From Methyloligella sp. (GTDB lineage: Bacteria > Pseudomonadota > Alphaproteobacteria > Rhizobiales > HXMU1428-3), in NCBI GenBank assembly GCA_021604645.1, contig BQJJ01000010.1, positions 91,684 to 155,683 on the forward strand: a DNA stretch of 64,000 nt, in the 5' to 3' direction. The position numbers and the translations under genes are program-made. The notes below the pieces were generated by a model. That model saw nothing but the letters and a program-made list of their open reading frames with translations. It did no database searches and was not told the origin of the DNA. Shown in pieces: positions 26,539 through 35,325 of the stretch; the first letter of the stretch is position 1, and every line of letters begins with the position of its first letter.

Positions 26539-27558
26539 TTAAGCAACACCAGCCCGTAACAAATCATGAATATGCACAATACCAACTGGTTTTTTATCGC
26601 GCAGAACAAACAGAGCGGTAATGCTTGAAGAGTTTATTTGCTCCAGAGCTGCACTTGTTAGCATATCTTCAGAAATGGTAATCGGATCTGGCTTCATAAT
26701 TTCGGAAACTGATTTTTCAAGCAAATCACCATCCATATTACGGCGTAAATCACCATCTGTAATAACACCTATAAGGTGGTTGCTAGCATTAACAACCCCA
26801 AGACAACCAAAACTTTTCTCTGTCATGGTGACAATAGCTTCGCTCATCAATTGATTATCCTGAACAAGCGGCAAACGGTCCCCACCATGCATTAAATCAC
26901 TAACATGCTTCAAACTGGCGCCAAGCTGACCACCAGGGTGAAATGTTTTAAAGTCGGTCGCAGAAAAACCTTTCGCTTCTAATAATGCAATTGCAAGAGC
27001 ATCTCCAAGAGCCAATTGCATTGCCGTAGAGCTCGTGGGCGCTAAACCGTGAGGGCAAGCCTCTTTCACACGAGGCAGTACCAACGCAGCATCAGAATTT
27101 TTACCAAGGGCACTTTCTGAGCGAGAAGTAATAGAAATTAAGGGAACGCGAAACCTCTGAGCATAGTTGATAATGCTAGTAAGCTCTGCTGTCTCTCCAG
27201 ACCAGGAAAGAGCTAGGATAATGTCATCCTTGGTAATCATACCAAGGTCACCATGACTGGCCTCACTTGGGTGTACAAAAAAGGCTGGAGTTCCAGTCGA
27301 GGCAAAAGTCGCTGCAATTTTTTGTCCAATATGGCCGCTTTTGCCAATGCCGCTGATAATGACTCTACCTGGAGCATTTTGTATTAGAGAAATCGCTTTT
27401 GAGAAAACAGAACCCAGTCCATTTGATAAAAGGGTACGCAATTCAGCTAATCCATCAATTTCACAATCAATAGTTCGTAAAGCTGAGGCAACAGCCGGTT
27501 CAGAAACTGAAGAGCTATCTATTTGTTTTTGATTATCTTCTTGCAGTGAAATTGTCAT
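26539..27558 (-). CDS. kdsD: arabinose-5-phosphate isomerase KdsD (SIS plus two CBS domains)
   Basis: The 339-residue protein has a SIS sugar isomerase domain at about residues 45-180 ('GRVIISGIGKSGHIGQKIAATFASTG', quoted in part; 'SHGDLGMI', 'PHGLAPTSSTAMQLALGDALAI') and two CBS domains at about 210-265 and 275-335 ('LIGVITDGDLRRNM', 'PVGIVHIHDLLRAG'). It converts ribulose 5-phosphate to arabinose 5-phosphate, the precursor of Kdo for lipopolysaccharide. The length and all the motifs are typical. It fits with the KdsC-like phosphatase upstream and the envelope genes that follow. Confidence 0.93.
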   Translation of the reverse strand: MTISLQEDNQKQIDSSSVSEPAVASALRTIDCEIDGLAELRTLLSNGLGSVFSKAISLIQNAPGRVIISGIGKSGHIGQKIAATFASTGTPAFFVHPSEASHGDLGMITKDDIILALSWSGETAELTSIINYAQRFRVPLISITSRSESALGKNSDAALVLPRVKEACPHGLAPTSSTAMQLALGDALAIALLEAKGFSATDFKTFHPGGQLGASLKHVSDLMHGGDRLPLVQDNQLMSEAIVTMTEKSFGCLGVVNASNHLIGVITDGDLRRNMDGDLLEKSVSEIMKPDPITISEDMLTSAALEQINSSSITALFVLRDKKPVGIVHIHDLLRAGVA

Positions 27559-27729
27559 AAACCCTTAAAATCCCAGAAAATTATGATCATCTAATAATCA
27601 TAATACAAATTAAGCGTAAATAATGACCTTAGATACAACTCAGTACAAGAAAAATAACCGTCCGTTAACCATAATTAGGCACTTTATGAAGAGAAGGTTG
27701 CGTTAATTTGTTGTGTTAAAGGTGTTATT

Positions 27730-29751
27730 ATGAAGTTCCGTCTTTTCGGCTGGCGTAAAAGCAGCAAGAAAGCCATAAGTAAAGGGCTTGCGCTTGGTGT
27801 TTGTTTAGTTGTGTTCTCTCCCAATATCACCGTCGCTCAAGAAGTAAATCCATTTTCAGATCAAGCTGAACAGCAATTCAGAAATGAACTTGATCGATAT
27901 CGCACAAGAGCTCAAAATAATACTCCTCCAGCCGGACAAAACACTCCGCAAAGAAGAAGAGTTGAGCAAGACCGTGCAGGCCAGGAAAATTCACTATTTG
28001 AAGACCAATTTAACCAACCACTCACATCATTTGACCAAGCAGCTGGAAATCGCGAAAACCGGATTGAAGCAAGCTCAAGAGATTCTGAATTTAGGGATAA
28101 CCCTTTTGCTGCAAGAAGAGGGCAAGATCGTTTCGAGCCAAATGGTGGTGAACTCAGAAATGTTGACCTTACAATAGATCGTCGTCAAAGACAGGGGCGC
28201 AGAGGTGCCGATAATGCGAACAACCGCCGTAATGGTCAGGATAGGCAACAGGATCGCGGGTTAAATCAGGATACAATTGAAGATCAAAATGCCATCGCAG
28301 AACTTGAAGGCCGTAATGGAAATATTCAGCAAGAAGGGAACGCTGATCGCTTTGAAGAAGAGTTCCTCGCAGCTGAACGAGAACTAGAAGGCGATGAGCA
28401 ACAAGCACAAGATATCAACCCTAGAAATCGTAACCTAAGACAAGCTAATAATCGGCAAGGCCAAAGAGGAAACAGGCAAAGAGGACAACTGGCAAGAGGT
28501 CGGTTAAACGGAAATGCTCAGAGAAATGCCAGACAGCAAACAGCGCTGAATGCAGCCGAACAAAATTTTGCTGAAAACAATGATATCACCGGCTCAATTC
28601 GTAATAACGATCTAGAAGATACTTATGCAGCTGAGGGCAAGAGAATTGGTTCATTCCTTATTTTCCCAGAAGTTACTATAACTGGTATTTTAAGTGATAA
28701 CCCAACAGCGTCAGTAGACAATGGGCCTGGTGACGAAGCCATTGAAATTGTGCCAAATATTGTACTGCAGTCAGATTGGGCGCGCCACAGCTTGCAATTA
28801 CAAGGGCAACTAAGAAAAAGTTATTATGAAGAACTCTCAAGCGAAAATATTGATGAATTTTTAGTATCAGCTACAGGTCGTATTGATATTCAAAACAATC
28901 AGTTTCTCGAGTTGCAAGCTAGAAAAGAACAAACGCAAGATAGCCGCGGTGACATTGATAATTTAAATAGCGATGCTCAATTAGCCAATTTAGATACGTT
29001 ATTCCTTTCAGCTCTTTATGAATATCAATGGAATAAATCAACCATGCGCCTCACGGGCACTGTGACAGAATTTGATTATGAAGATGTTGTCGATGGTTTA
29101 GGTAACATCATCAATAATGACGACCAGGATTATTTGGAGACAAGTTTAACGGCACGTTTGTCATATACAGTGCATTCCGGTCTCTATGTTTATGTAGAGG
29201 GAAATTATATTGAAAGAGACTATGATAGCGCTCTGGATGATGATGGATTTCAAAGAGGCAATGATGAGCAAAATTATCGCGTTGGTCTAATTCATGATTT
29301 GACATCAAAAATACGTTTTGAGGCAAGCATAGGTTATCAAGGGCTTTTTGCAGACGATACACGCTTTGTTGATGTGGAAGACTTAGTCTATGAAGCAACA
29401 TTAAACTATCGCCCAACTAGGCAAACCTCATTGATCCTTTCTACATCTAAAAGCTATGATGCAACAGATATCGCAGGCACTGTCGCCGTAGAAGAAACTA
29501 ATTATTCTATTGCTTTAAATCATTATTTCGAGCCTAAAGTTTTACTCAATGCAAGTTTAGAGCATGAAGACGAAATTTTTGAGGGCATCAACCAATCCCA
29601 AAAGACCTTAACAGCAGCTCTAACGCTGCAATATATCTTCAATCGTCATGCGCGGCTTATTGCAGGTTATGAATTTACGGATGTGAGCACAAATGATGGC
29701 GCCGATTACCAGGAAAACCAATTCCGTATTGGTTTAAATCTACGTCCATAA
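27730..29751 (+). CDS. outer membrane beta-barrel protein with long disordered N-terminal domain
   Basis: The 673-residue protein has a signal peptide (to about residue 36, 'ITVAQ'). Residues 40-290 are of low complexity, rich in Gln, Asn, Arg, Glu and Gly and without hydrophobic clusters ('RRQRQGRRGADNANNRRNG', 'QANNRQGQRGNRQRGQLARG'). From about residue 310 the sequence is a beta-barrel of the BBP2 type: it starts 'FLIFPEVTITGILSDNP', alternates amphipathic strands and ends with 'ENQFRIGLNLRP', a typical outer membrane C-terminus. Relatives in alphaproteobacteria lie near capsule or exopolysaccharide genes; kdsD, galU and galE adjoin here. The disordered part may span the periplasm. Confidence 0.8.
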   Translation: MKFRLFGWRKSSKKAISKGLALGVCLVVFSPNITVAQEVNPFSDQAEQQFRNELDRYRTRAQNNTPPAGQNTPQRRRVEQDRAGQENSLFEDQFNQPLTSFDQAAGNRENRIEASSRDSEFRDNPFAARRGQDRFEPNGGELRNVDLTIDRRQRQGRRGADNANNRRNGQDRQQDRGLNQDTIEDQNAIAELEGRNGNIQQEGNADRFEEEFLAAERELEGDEQQAQDINPRNRNLRQANNRQGQRGNRQRGQLARGRLNGNAQRNARQQTALNAAEQNFAENNDITGSIRNNDLEDTYAAEGKRIGSFLIFPEVTITGILSDNPTASVDNGPGDEAIEIVPNIVLQSDWARHSLQLQGQLRKSYYEELSSENIDEFLVSATGRIDIQNNQFLELQARKEQTQDSRGDIDNLNSDAQLANLDTLFLSALYEYQWNKSTMRLTGTVTEFDYEDVVDGLGNIINNDDQDYLETSLTARLSYTVHSGLYVYVEGNYIERDYDSALDDDGFQRGNDEQNYRVGLIHDLTSKIRFEASIGYQGLFADDTRFVDVEDLVYEATLNYRPTRQTSLILSTSKSYDATDIAGTVAVEETNYSIALNHYFEPKVLLNASLEHEDEIFEGINQSQKTLTAALTLQYIFNRHARLIAGYEFTDVSTNDGADYQENQFRIGLNLRP

Positions 29752-29798
29752 ATTAATTCACACCAATAAAATACTGTTTTAATTATAATGAAAAAAAA

Positions 29799-29826
29799 CC
29801 ACCTTGTTTATTCAAGGTGGGTTTTT
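29799..29826. terminator. Rho-independent terminator between the barrel gene and galU
   Basis: CCACCTTG (29799-29806), loop TTTATT, CAAGGTGG (29813-29820), flanked by eight A on the left and TTTTTT on the right. It sits between convergent genes and can serve both. Confidence 0.9.
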
Positions 29827-29851
29827 TAGTTCTAAACATAAAGAGCTAAAT

Positions 29852-30730
29852 TTAGTCAATCAGCTTCTTAATAGCCTCTTTAAATGAAGGTCCAATATCC
29901 TCGCGCTCAAGTGCAAAGGCAACATTAGCAGCAAGAAAACCAACTTTAGAGCCACAATCAAAACTACGCCCCTCATATTTACAAGCGTGGAAATCTTGGC
30001 TTTCCATTAAAGTTTGCATGGCATCAGTGATTTGAATTTCATTGCCAGCCCCTTGGGTCTGGGTTGCTAAAATGTCAAAGACTTCCGGTTGTAAGATATA
30101 GCGTCCCATTATAATGAGATTAGAAGGAGCAAGGCCTGGATCAGGTTTCTCAACCATACCATTAATTGTCATTGATGGACCTTCAGTTTCACCAAGGCTA
30201 ACTACGCCATAACTGGATGTTTCCTCTGGAGCAACTTCTTCAACTGCCAGAACATTCCCACCGGTTTCATTGTAAATTTCCATCATTTGGGCAAGACAAC
30301 CCTTTTCAGCTTGTACCAGCACATCTGGTAACAGGAGAGCAAAAGGTTCATCACCAACCAAATCACGAGCACACCAAACAGCATGCCCAAGTCCTTTAGG
30401 AGATTGTTGGCGTGTATAGCTTGTTTGTCCCGCTTCGGGCAAAAGATCATTAAGCATCTTTAATTGTTCAAACTTACCGCGTTGTTTCAGGGTTGTCTCA
30501 AGTTCAACCTGCTTGTCAAAATGATCTTCGATAACGGTTTTGTTGCGGCCTGTCACAAAAATAAAGTGCTCAATACCAGCTGCTTTTGCTTCATCGACAA
30601 CATGTTGAATAATAGGACGATCAACAATGGTCAGCATTTCTTTTGGCATAGCTTTCGTCGCGGGCAAAAATCGAGTGCCAAGCCCGGCAACAGGTAAAAT
30701 CGCTTTCCGAATAGGTTTTATCGTTCCCAA
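29852..30730 (-). CDS. galU: UTP-glucose-1-phosphate uridylyltransferase
   Basis: The 292-residue protein shows '[20 protein letters not shown]' (nucleotide-binding loop, residues 9-28), '[20 protein letters not shown]' and '[16 protein letters not shown]', all typical of GalU. It makes UDP-glucose for galactose metabolism and surface polysaccharides. The start is a TTG at 30730, supported by AAAGGGGTAAG eight bases upstream. galE lies divergently across a 460-base gap, so the two may share regulation. Confidence 0.95.
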   Translation of the reverse strand: MGTIKPIRKAILPVAGLGTRFLPATKAMPKEMLTIVDRPIIQHVVDEAKAAGIEHFIFVTGRNKTVIEDHFDKQVELETTLKQRGKFEQLKMLNDLLPEAGQTSYTRQQSPKGLGHAVWCARDLVGDEPFALLLPDVLVQAEKGCLAQMMEIYNETGGNVLAVEEVAPEETSSYGVVSLGETEGPSMTINGMVEKPDPGLAPSNLIIMGRYILQPEVFDILATQTQGAGNEIQITDAMQTLMESQDFHACKYEGRSFDCGSKVGFLAANVAFALEREDIGPSFKEAIKKLID

Positions 30731-31189
30731 AATTCTTACCCCTTTGAATAATTGAATTTATGTATGAATAAGCCAAACAAACTGATCTCATTCCAAGAAT
30801 GATTATAGAATCGAAATAACTCAGTAAGACCATATAAATAACAAACTATTTACCATATAGAAATGAAATTCATAGCGTTAAACTGTGAATTAATATGTCT
30901 CATGTTAAGGAGATATCGCTTTATAAAAAAATAATGTTTCAAAAATAAGTAATTTTAATAACGATTATTTTTCTGCCTAGAAAGTTTCTCAGAAACATAT
31001 GCGATATTTAAAAGCATGCATGGAAGACGGAAAATAACCTATAAGACAATGCGGCCACAAATCTACAAAATATATGTTTTAAAAGAAATTATGAAGATAT
31101 GAAGTTAACATGCTTTCATATATAGATAAAAACACTTCGTATTTTTAATGGCGCAAAATAAAAAATGAATAAAGGGTAAGAGGATCAAC
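30731..31189. other. galU-galE divergent intergenic region
   Basis: About 460 very AT-rich bases between divergent genes. It must hold promoters for both directions, but I see no strong dyad, riboswitch-like fold or small gene. Confidence 0.4.
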
Positions 31190-32182
31190 ATGGCAATCTT
31201 GGTAACAGGTGGCGCGGGTTTTATAGGCAGCCACACAGCTTTAGCTCTACGAGATAGAGATGAGGATGTGATTATTCTTGATAATCTGAGTACCGGATTT
31301 GAATGGGCCATCCCCGAAGGCGCTGAATTAATAGTGGGTGATATCGCAGACAAAGACCTGGTATCAACCATTATTCAAACACGCGGCATCACAGCCATTA
31401 TTCATTTTGCAGGCTCCATCGTTGTTCCAGAGTCAATTGAAGATCCTCTTGGCTACTATCATAATAATACCTGCAAATCTCGCGATCTAATTGCGTCTGC
31501 AGTAGCAAATGATGTGAAGAATTTCATATTTTCATCAACAGCAGCTGTTTATGGTATGCCTGAGGTAAATCCAGTATCAGAAGAAGCAGCAAAAGCACCA
31601 ATCTCACCATATGGCACATCAAAATTGATGACTGAATATATGCTGAGAGATACATCATTTGCGACAGACCTCAATTTCGTTGCCCTCAGATATTTTAATG
31701 TAGCTGGAGCAGATCCAAAGGGAAGAGCTGGCCAATCAACCCCTAAAGCCACTCATCTAATCAAAGTGGCTTCAGAAATTATCCACGGTCCTCGGACTGA
31801 AATAAATGTATTCGGCACCGACTATCCAACACCAGACGGCTCATGCATTCGTGATTATATCCACGTTTCTGACCTGGCAACTGCCCATTGCATCGCTCTA
31901 GACCATCTGCATAAAGGCGGTGAGAGTAAAGTTTACAACTGTGGTTACGGCAAAGGTTTCTCCGTATTGGAAGTGATAGAGGCTGTAAAACGTGCTTCAG
32001 GTCAAGATTTCACTGTTCATATGGCAGACCGCCGTGCAGGTGACCCTGCCGAACTCGTCGCAAGTTCAAAATTAATCCGAGACGAACTGGGCTGGACACC
32101 TGAATATGATGATCTCGCTTTGATTGTGAAACATGCATTGGCGTGGGAAGAAAAACTAAACTCCCTAAGAAAAGCATCTTAA
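31190..32182 (+). CDS. galE: UDP-glucose 4-epimerase
   Basis: The 330-residue protein is an extended SDR. It has the NAD-binding motif 'VTGGAGFIGSHTALAL' (residues 5-20), 'FSSTAAVYGMP', the catalytic pair in 'YGTSKLM' (Tyr near 141, Lys four residues later), 'RYFNVAGADPKGRAGQ' and the C-terminal 'RRAGDPAELVASS'. It interconverts UDP-glucose and UDP-galactose. With galU it provides sugar nucleotides for the envelope. The start follows AAGAGG. Confidence 0.95.
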   Translation: MAILVTGGAGFIGSHTALALRDRDEDVIILDNLSTGFEWAIPEGAELIVGDIADKDLVSTIIQTRGITAIIHFAGSIVVPESIEDPLGYYHNNTCKSRDLIASAVANDVKNFIFSSTAAVYGMPEVNPVSEEAAKAPISPYGTSKLMTEYMLRDTSFATDLNFVALRYFNVAGADPKGRAGQSTPKATHLIKVASEIIHGPRTEINVFGTDYPTPDGSCIRDYIHVSDLATAHCIALDHLHKGGESKVYNCGYGKGFSVLEVIEAVKRASGQDFTVHMADRRAGDPAELVASSKLIRDELGWTPEYDDLALIVKHALAWEEKLNSLRKAS

Positions 32183-32307
32183 AATATATAAATCGCCATA
32201 TTTTCAAACCACTCTTAAAAATATTGTGTAAATACAGGAGCTATTGGGTGCATTTTTGCATGCGATACCTAAAATTGTAGACCAAATATTTTAAAAAGGG
32301 TGGGTTT

Positions 32308-33708
32308 ATGAAACAAGCCGAGGTAGGCAAACAATGCAAAAAATCAAATTGCATCAACTTTATAAGCCTTATTATCTTTGCGTTGCTTAGCATTTCTATG
32401 GCTAGTAAAGCTCTTTACGCAAAATCAAAGCCTAATATTTCAGAGCTCGATCTTGCAGTTTGGAAAAATGAACTCTGGAAAAAAGCAGAACAACTTCAAA
32501 TCAAGCGATCCACTTTTGACCGTGCCATAAAAACGTTAGAGCCCAACTACAAATTACCTCGGGTTCGAACACATAAAGCCTGGGCTCAAATCAAAAGAGC
32601 TCAAGAAAAAAGTAAAAAGACTGGTGCAAAAAAGCCTGTTACAAAAAATGGTCTACCTTTATCTTGCTACCGTCCAAGACAAAGCGAGTTTCTATTCCCA
32701 ACCAAATATTTTCCAAAAAAACATTTGAATTCCCTTGTGTCCCGGGGGAAAATTTTAAAGAAAAAATACGGCAAAACATTCAAGGAAATTGAAGAGAAAT
32801 ACGGAGTGGATATCCGTGCTGTTCTTGGAATATGGGGCAGAGAAACAGCTTTTGGTGCCGCTAAAAACCGTTTTGATGGCGTAAAAACACTTCTATCCCT
32901 TGCCTATGCTAGCGCTCCGGAGAAACGCGAGCAACACACCACGAACTTGCTAAGCGCTTTAAAATTTATTGATGATGGTCACATCTCCATTAAAAATTTT
33001 AAAACATCTTTTGCAGGCGCCACCGGTTATCCTCAATTTACACCAGATGTTTTCGAACAATATGCAGTTGATTGGGATGGTGATGGCCGTAAAAACATAT
33101 GGTCAAATGTTCCAGACGCCGTAGCTTCAGCTGCCAATTATCTTAAAGGTATAGGTTGGCAGCGCAATCAAACTTGGGGGTTTGAAGTGGAAGTCCCAGA
33201 CGATTTTGACTGTTGGCAAGAAGGCCCCAAAAGCAGAATGCCAGTCTCTAGTTGGTTGAAACAAGGAGTACGCCGGGTGGACAATCACCAAGGAAGGGCG
33301 CAAAAATTTTCTGATGAAAATTTGCTTGCCCAGTTCATGGCGCCAGCAGGTATGAAAGGACCTAAATTTTTAGTTTTTGAAAATTTTGAAGTTTTTCGCA
33401 GATATAATAAGGCAGATCTTTATGCGCTTTTCGTCGGGCAGTTAGGCAATAAAATCTATTGTAGTGGCAAATCCCAAAATTGTGAATTCCAAGCCAAGTG
33501 GCCCCAGAAAGATACATTCAATTTCACCCGTAAACGTATTTGCGAGATGCAAAGCCATTTGAAAAACTCAAAAGCTTCAGATGAAACACCAGACGGATTA
33601 TTTGGCGGTAAAACCAGAAGAGGCATTGGAACATTCGAAATGAAAAATAATCTTCAAAAAACATGCTTCCCAACTCAAAAACTCTTAAAAATATTACGCA
33701 ATAAATAG
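32308..33708 (+). CDS. MltB-type lytic murein transglycosylase with C-terminal PG-binding-like domain (first of two)
   Basis: The 466-residue protein has an N-terminal membrane anchor or signal (about residues 20-42). The GH103 SLT domain lies at about 50-390, with the catalytic Glu in 'GIWGRETAFG', then 'FAGATGYPQFTPDVFEQYAVDWDGDG' (quoted in part) and 'SAANYLKGIGWQ'. A C-terminal peptidoglycan-binding-like domain is degenerate ('RICEMQSHLKNSKASDETPDG', near 410-455). Six to seven cysteines ('LSCYRP', 'FDCWQEG', 'YCSGKSQNCEF', 'RICEM', 'KTCFP') are absent from the paralog next door and may form disulfides. It cleaves peptidoglycan non-hydrolytically. Confidence 0.88.
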   Translation: MKQAEVGKQCKKSNCINFISLIIFALLSISMASKALYAKSKPNISELDLAVWKNELWKKAEQLQIKRSTFDRAIKTLEPNYKLPRVRTHKAWAQIKRAQEKSKKTGAKKPVTKNGLPLSCYRPRQSEFLFPTKYFPKKHLNSLVSRGKILKKKYGKTFKEIEEKYGVDIRAVLGIWGRETAFGAAKNRFDGVKTLLSLAYASAPEKREQHTTNLLSALKFIDDGHISIKNFKTSFAGATGYPQFTPDVFEQYAVDWDGDGRKNIWSNVPDAVASAANYLKGIGWQRNQTWGFEVEVPDDFDCWQEGPKSRMPVSSWLKQGVRRVDNHQGRAQKFSDENLLAQFMAPAGMKGPKFLVFENFEVFRRYNKADLYALFVGQLGNKIYCSGKSQNCEFQAKWPQKDTFNFTRKRICEMQSHLKNSKASDETPDGLFGGKTRRGIGTFEMKNNLQKTCFPTQKLLKILRNK

Positions 33709-33723
33709 CGGCACTTATTTAAG

Positions 33724-33900
33724 GGCTATGGGATGAATAGCCTACAAAATGCCAAAATCCATAAGTAACAATTCACTCTAAGAGTATATGAGTGAAGGGT
33801 TTTCTAACTATTCCTAATGTAAATCATAGGGTAAGCTAAAAAGAATAGTTTAGAAAATAGACTAGAAAAGCTAGATAGGCACTCCTGAAGCAACAGGAGT
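33724..33900. other. hairpins between the two transglycosylase genes
   Basis: The 260-base gap holds GGCTAT-GGGATGA-ATAGCC style pairing (33724-33742) and a perfect ACTCCTG-AAGCAA-CAGGAGT hairpin (33881-33900), which lacks a long T run. Either could be a weak terminator or an mRNA end structure. Confidence 0.4.
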
Positions 33901-33969
33901 TATTATCATTTCAATTGGCTTGTTTAAATGCCACCAGTAATGAAATAGCTATAAAAGAAGATACTCAAT

Positions 33970-35235
33970 ATGAAGCTCTATAATAAGAACAAAAATCAAT
34001 CCTTGAAAAAGTCAGGCACTTCTTTTGTATCTTTTGACTGCAAAGTGCTTTTCAAAACCATCTTAGTTGTCTCATTTTTCATGCTTTTAGCTTTACCAGC
34101 TAAAGCAAACACCAATGCTAAATTTTATGAATTCTTAGATGATTTTTGGCATACAGCCAAAAAATCAGGGATTAAACGTGATACCTTTGTAAGAGCTTTT
34201 ACAGGGCTAAAAATTGATGCCGAAGTGAAAAAGGCGCAAAAAAATCAGCCTGAATTTGTCACCCCTGTTTGGTCCTATATTGAAAGAGCGGTTTCAGATA
34301 AAAGACTGGAATACGGTCAAAAGGAAATGCTCGAACGGGCCGAACTTCTCCAAAAAATCGAGAATAAATACGGTGTCGAAAAACAAATCCTTCTGGCAAT
34401 TTGGGGATTAGAGAGCACCTTCGGGCGGAATAAAGGTAATAAGGATGTGATCAAGTCCTTAGCTACTATGGCGTTTAGGGGCAAAAGAACAAAATATGGA
34501 CGCAAACAACTCATTGCTGCTCTAAAAATTATCCAACGTGGTGACATTTCACTTGAAGAATTCAAAGGCTCATGGGCCGGTGCCATGGGACACACTCAGT
34601 TTATCCCAGTGACCTATAACCACTATGCTGTTGATTTCACTGGAGATGGCAAAAGAGATATCTGGAATTCAGTAAGTGATGCATTGGCCTCCACAGCAAA
34701 CTATTTAAAAAAATCTGGCTGGCAAACAGGAAAAACCTGGGGCTATGAAGTTGAACTCCCTCGTAATTATAATTATTTCAGGTCAGGTCGAGGCATCAAG
34801 AAAACTCTGAGAGAATGGCAGAGATATGGCATAAAGCGGGTGAATGGACGTGGCTTTCCAAGACCTGATGATCGTGCCGAATTACTCTTACCAGCCGGAG
34901 CAAATGGACCTGCCTTTTTGGTGCTGAAAAACTTTCGAGTGCTTATGAGGTATAATGTTTCAGTATCTTATGTCCTGGCCGTAGGTCATTTAGGTGACAG
35001 ATTATTAGGTTATGGGCCATTTATAAGGCCATGGCCAAAATCAGATAGAAAACTAAAATATGTGGAGCAAAAGGAGCTTCAAAGACTATTGACCCGAAAA
35101 GGCTATAAAATTGGCAAAATTGACGGTAAAATAGGTGGAGCAACAAAAAAAGCCATAAGGGTATTCCAAAGAAACAATGGCTTACCGGCTGATGGGTATC
35201 CTAGCTACTCCGTGCTTGAGAAGTTGCGTCAATAA
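33970..35235 (+). CDS. MltB-type lytic murein transglycosylase with PG_binding_1 domain (second of two)
   Basis: The 421-residue protein has a signal peptide (about residues 25-46, 'ALPAKANTNA'), a GH103 catalytic domain with 'AIWGLESTFGRNKGN' (catalytic Glu), 'WAGAMGHTQFIPVTYNHYAVD' (quoted in part) and 'STANYLKKSGWQ', and a C-terminal peptidoglycan-binding domain with 'LQRLLTRKGYKIGKIDGKIGG' and 'AIRVFQRNNGLPADGYPS' (residues about 360-420). It is a paralog of the gene before it but with few cysteines. The two are presumably partly redundant cell wall remodelling enzymes. Confidence 0.92.
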   Translation: MKLYNKNKNQSLKKSGTSFVSFDCKVLFKTILVVSFFMLLALPAKANTNAKFYEFLDDFWHTAKKSGIKRDTFVRAFTGLKIDAEVKKAQKNQPEFVTPVWSYIERAVSDKRLEYGQKEMLERAELLQKIENKYGVEKQILLAIWGLESTFGRNKGNKDVIKSLATMAFRGKRTKYGRKQLIAALKIIQRGDISLEEFKGSWAGAMGHTQFIPVTYNHYAVDFTGDGKRDIWNSVSDALASTANYLKKSGWQTGKTWGYEVELPRNYNYFRSGRGIKKTLREWQRYGIKRVNGRGFPRPDDRAELLLPAGANGPAFLVLKNFRVLMRYNVSVSYVLAVGHLGDRLLGYGPFIRPWPKSDRKLKYVEQKELQRLLTRKGYKIGKIDGKIGGATKKAIRVFQRNNGLPADGYPSYSVLEKLRQ

Positions 35236-35325
35236 AACAGTCATTTATATTACACTACATCGGTTTAAATAAACGATGAGTGTGAGATGTAAAGTCCAAT
35301 AAGGGTTAGAGTTTAAAAGATTAGT

